Position numbers and translations under genes: made by a program. The notes below the pieces were generated by a model that worked only from the letters and a program-made list of their open reading frames with translations, did not search any database and was not told where the DNA came from. A stretch of 64,000 nucleotides of DNA from Clostridiales bacterium (lineage in GTDB: Bacteria; Bacillota; Clostridia; Christensenellales; Borkfalkiaceae). This document shows positions 62,901 through 64,000 of the stretch, one piece after another. Numbering within the stretch: the stretch's first letter is position 1; the number at the start of each line of letters is the position of its first letter. Location of the stretch: contig SVHW01000003.1 in the NCBI GenBank assembly GCA_015055655.1, positions 1 through 64,000 of the forward strand. The letters are read 5' to 3'.

Positions 62901-64000
62901 CGACACTTTGTTGTCGGTTACAGGTTTTTCTGCGCCGTCTGCGCCCACTTTATACGCATAACCCGTCGCATTTGCTACGTCTGCCCACGTTACGTTATAT
63001 CCGTCACGCGAAAGCGTAGGTGCGGTGAGTTTCGTCGCCGTGAACGTTACCGCTGCAGAATAGTCACTATCCTTATAGAGCAGGTCGCCGCTGCGTACTT
63101 TTACTTGAATCGATTGACCGCTGATAAGCGTTACTTCGATAGGCGCATCCACTTCCGTTTCTACGTCGCCAATCTTGTAAACGTAACCGCTTGCGTTTGC
63201 AACTGCCGTCCACGTCGCTACGTTCGCTTTATCGCCTGCGCCAAGCGTTACTACGGGCGCGCTGAGTTTCGTCGCGTTGAACGTTACCGCCGTCGACCAG
63301 TCGCTTGCGTTGTACAACGTTTCGTTGCCAATCGCTTTTACGTAAATCGTTTGTCCGTCGGTAAGCGTTACGGAAGTGCCAGCCGTCGTCTTTTCTTCGC
63401 CGTCTTCGCCAATCTTGTAGATATAGCTCGTCGCGCCGTCTACTGCCGTCCAGCTTGCCGTTCTGCCGTCAAGCGTTACTACGGGAGCCGCAAGCGTGCC
63501 TTTGGTGAACGTTACTTCGTTAGAATCGTCACTGTCTTTATAAAGTACGCTGCTGCTTACCGCCACAACTTTGAGGGTTTGACCGTCGCTAAGTACGTAG
63601 CTTCTATTGTTATTATCTTGTCTTGCAACTTCTGCGCCGTCTACGTAGATAACGTATTCCGTTGCGTTGTCAACGATTGCCCAGCTTGCTACGTTGCCGT
63701 TAAGTTCTGCTACGGGCGCGCCGAGTTTCGTCGCGTTGAACGTTACCGCGTTCGATTTCGTGCTGTCGTTGTAAAGCGCTTCGTCGCCGATTGCCACAAC
63801 TTGAATCTTGTCGCCGTCAACAAGCGTGTAGCTGTTTTCGGTAATCGTTGCTGTTTCTACGTCGTTGATATATACGATATAGCTCGTCGCGCCGTTTACC
63901 ATGCCCCAGCTTGCTACGTTGTCGTTAAGTACCACTACGGGAGCCGCAAGCGTCAATTTATCAAACGAAGCTGCCGCCGACCAATCACTTGCTTTATACA
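59937..64000 (-). CDS. Giant surface protein with FN3/Ig-like repeats and carbohydrate-binding-like modules (N-terminus outside window)
   Basis: At least 1354 residues are visible, and the frame is open at base 64000. The visible N-terminal half is nine ~75-residue repeats plus part of a tenth (core ASWxxVxNATxYxVYxDG, then xxDGQTxxVKAxG and LYxDSDxSNxVTFxATK), which look like beta-sandwich domains. Then come four modules: one with the NCDVAATYWL start, a Pro/Glu/Thr linker, and three more, the last nearly repeated in the 1894-residue neighbour. No catalytic motif or anchor is visible. It is probably a secreted glycan-binding scaffold or adhesin, first in the series giant, 47-residue peptide, 1894-residue protein. 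Confidence 0.8.
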   Translation of the reverse strand, partial: YKASDWSAAASFDKLTLAAPVVVLNDNVASWGMVNGATSYIVYINDVETATITENSYTLVDGDKIQVVAIGDEALYNDSTKSNAVTFNATKLGAPVAELNGNVASWAIVDNATEYVIYVDGAEVARQDNNNRSYVLSDGQTLKVVAVSSSVLYKDSDDSNEVTFTKGTLAAPVVTLDGRTASWTAVDGATSYIYKIGEDGEEKTTAGTSVTLTDGQTIYVKAIGNETLYNASDWSTAVTFNATKLSAPVVTLGAGDKANVATWTAVANASGYVYKIGDVETEVDAPIEVTLISGQSIQVKVRSGDLLYKDSDYSAAVTFTATKLTAPTLSRDGYNVTWADVANATGYAYKVGADGAEKPVTDNKVSIADGQTIYVKATTTNPLYADSDWADITLNLIKVATPNVTQNGSVLTWEAVANASGYVYQPENDATGTEFKLDGATMTLTSGQSVRIRAKGDLNAGYADSDWSGYFSYKETLAAPTVTLSGNVASWDAVTNATGYIVTLNGAAQAVQTERTFTLTNAGDKITVQAVNSEDKYNASAQSNEVTFTATKLSAPSISLSGKVVSWAAVANATEYVIYVDGTEVATQSATSYTMTQQGTVQVKAVGDGTVYTNSDLSNEVTLTGTQIAAPVISITDNVVSWSGVTNATAYEVWLDGIAQARQSSTSYIVSTTVADIKVMAIGDGVLHLDSELSNSVSYTSSSVQGTLLNNCDVAATYWLNPVGGTATLNTDAAYIKQGSASIKVVTSTGYAQIALVLRDYTNGDAPLTWEQLQQYESLYFNVYYDSTNGGTTAQSADPINLYLYNVLATNLVHGWNEVLIPMTTIQEQYALSTSQFIQGEFFLATGAQYTLYFDNVMGIGNNSSGGGTTPDPEEPENPGEGGSTTTPTAENVLNAMNSADFTTNGMSSITTTTANSVDGTSVVGTIEAGGSWTEWYIPLKINGAVPTLAQLGALDYIEVTVYVENAGNFQMYRTQVAQISAGKNVIRIPGSQFVQIANTWTEAHGGAKAYDETTGVVNFNIAVGESASAQSIWVDNIVIGEIEGYSAISGNAKLVYNAEVDAENFQWTIVTNAAKSFDKTTFVQGSSSLKLDVAGGNYLNFYLVDYTINASLGQYSNIVQAWMTKETATTFIGGISMDVYNASATDITMNFSDNATAAATLTANAWTRVTFTAEQVATWFANDNGRGYSTFFFANAGTIYIDNVVVTTTRMLNDCSAAQFWVDSNVTGTVNTDMAYVKEGTTSVKITANAWNYMNVYARQYVAGNPEVPKATLASYDYVSMDIYNASGQTVTLYYSDQTTLAMTLADGAWTTVTFDAAAINTWFGEGFCMFYFLGQDGVTIYVDNVIGVKNV
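61900..64000. repeat. ~225-235 nt tandem repeats coding for FN3/Ig-like domains
   Basis: Nine full units and part of a tenth, diverged in DNA but alike in protein. They start with LxAPxVxLxG and end with xxSNxVTFxATK. They continue beyond the window. Confidence 0.85.

Overview
The window looks like chromosomal DNA of a low-to-mid GC Bacillota (Clostridia) species. Supporting signs are spmA/spmB and spoVT, sigma-A promoters close to TTGACA-17-TATAAT, strong AGGAGG ribosome sites, a TatD-linked radical SAM protein, a direct GlnRS, and many lipoproteins and multidomain surface proteins of the kind found in uncultured gut Clostridia. A Christensenellales-like lineage is my best guess, but that is inference. 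No phage, integrase, transposase or CRISPR array is visible.

0-22 kb is mostly housekeeping: partial ruvC, a 67-residue orphan peptide, nifS-ferredoxin, an EF-G-2 type GTPase, a PAP2 phosphatase, metG-tatD-radical SAM followed by rsmA, spmA-spmB, a GlmU-like acyltransferase with glmM, tRNA-Leu(AAG), spoVT, glnS with a CvpA-like gene, fhs and glyQS. Several genes have a -10 box only 6-7 nt before the ATG and no Shine-Dalgarno, which suggests leaderless mRNAs.

21.5-29.7 kb holds two small HTH-regulator switches with readable operators, gyrB-gyrA, and the oddest DNA of the window. This is a set of intergenic arrays built almost entirely from tiny hairpins with 3-4 nt loops, including 219-nt tandem units and a dispersed element whose stem shows compensatory changes. 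Beside it is a minus-strand transcription unit that appears to encode only very short peptides (10, 14 and 9 residues), each with its own ribosome site.

29.7-45.9 kb carries ppx-maf-mreB, a pair of half-size TSUP transporters, a 1120-residue surface lipoprotein, serS with a DEDDh-BRCT exonuclease and an RsmF-like methyltransferase, a CtpE-like P-type ATPase, and an operon for an LRR surface protein and a YwaF-like membrane protein.

46-64 kb is a glycan-use locus. It has an ABC sugar transporter (binding protein and two permeases, no ATPase), an intracellular GH20 hexosaminidase, a lipoprotein with a TIM-barrel-like domain, a divergent AraC regulator, a 1894-residue secreted protein whose C-terminus resembles that lipoprotein, a 47-residue peptide, and a giant repeat protein that runs off the right edge. 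The likely logic is binding and trimming of an amino-sugar glycan outside the cell, import of oligosaccharides, and final cleavage by GH20 inside, all under AraC control.
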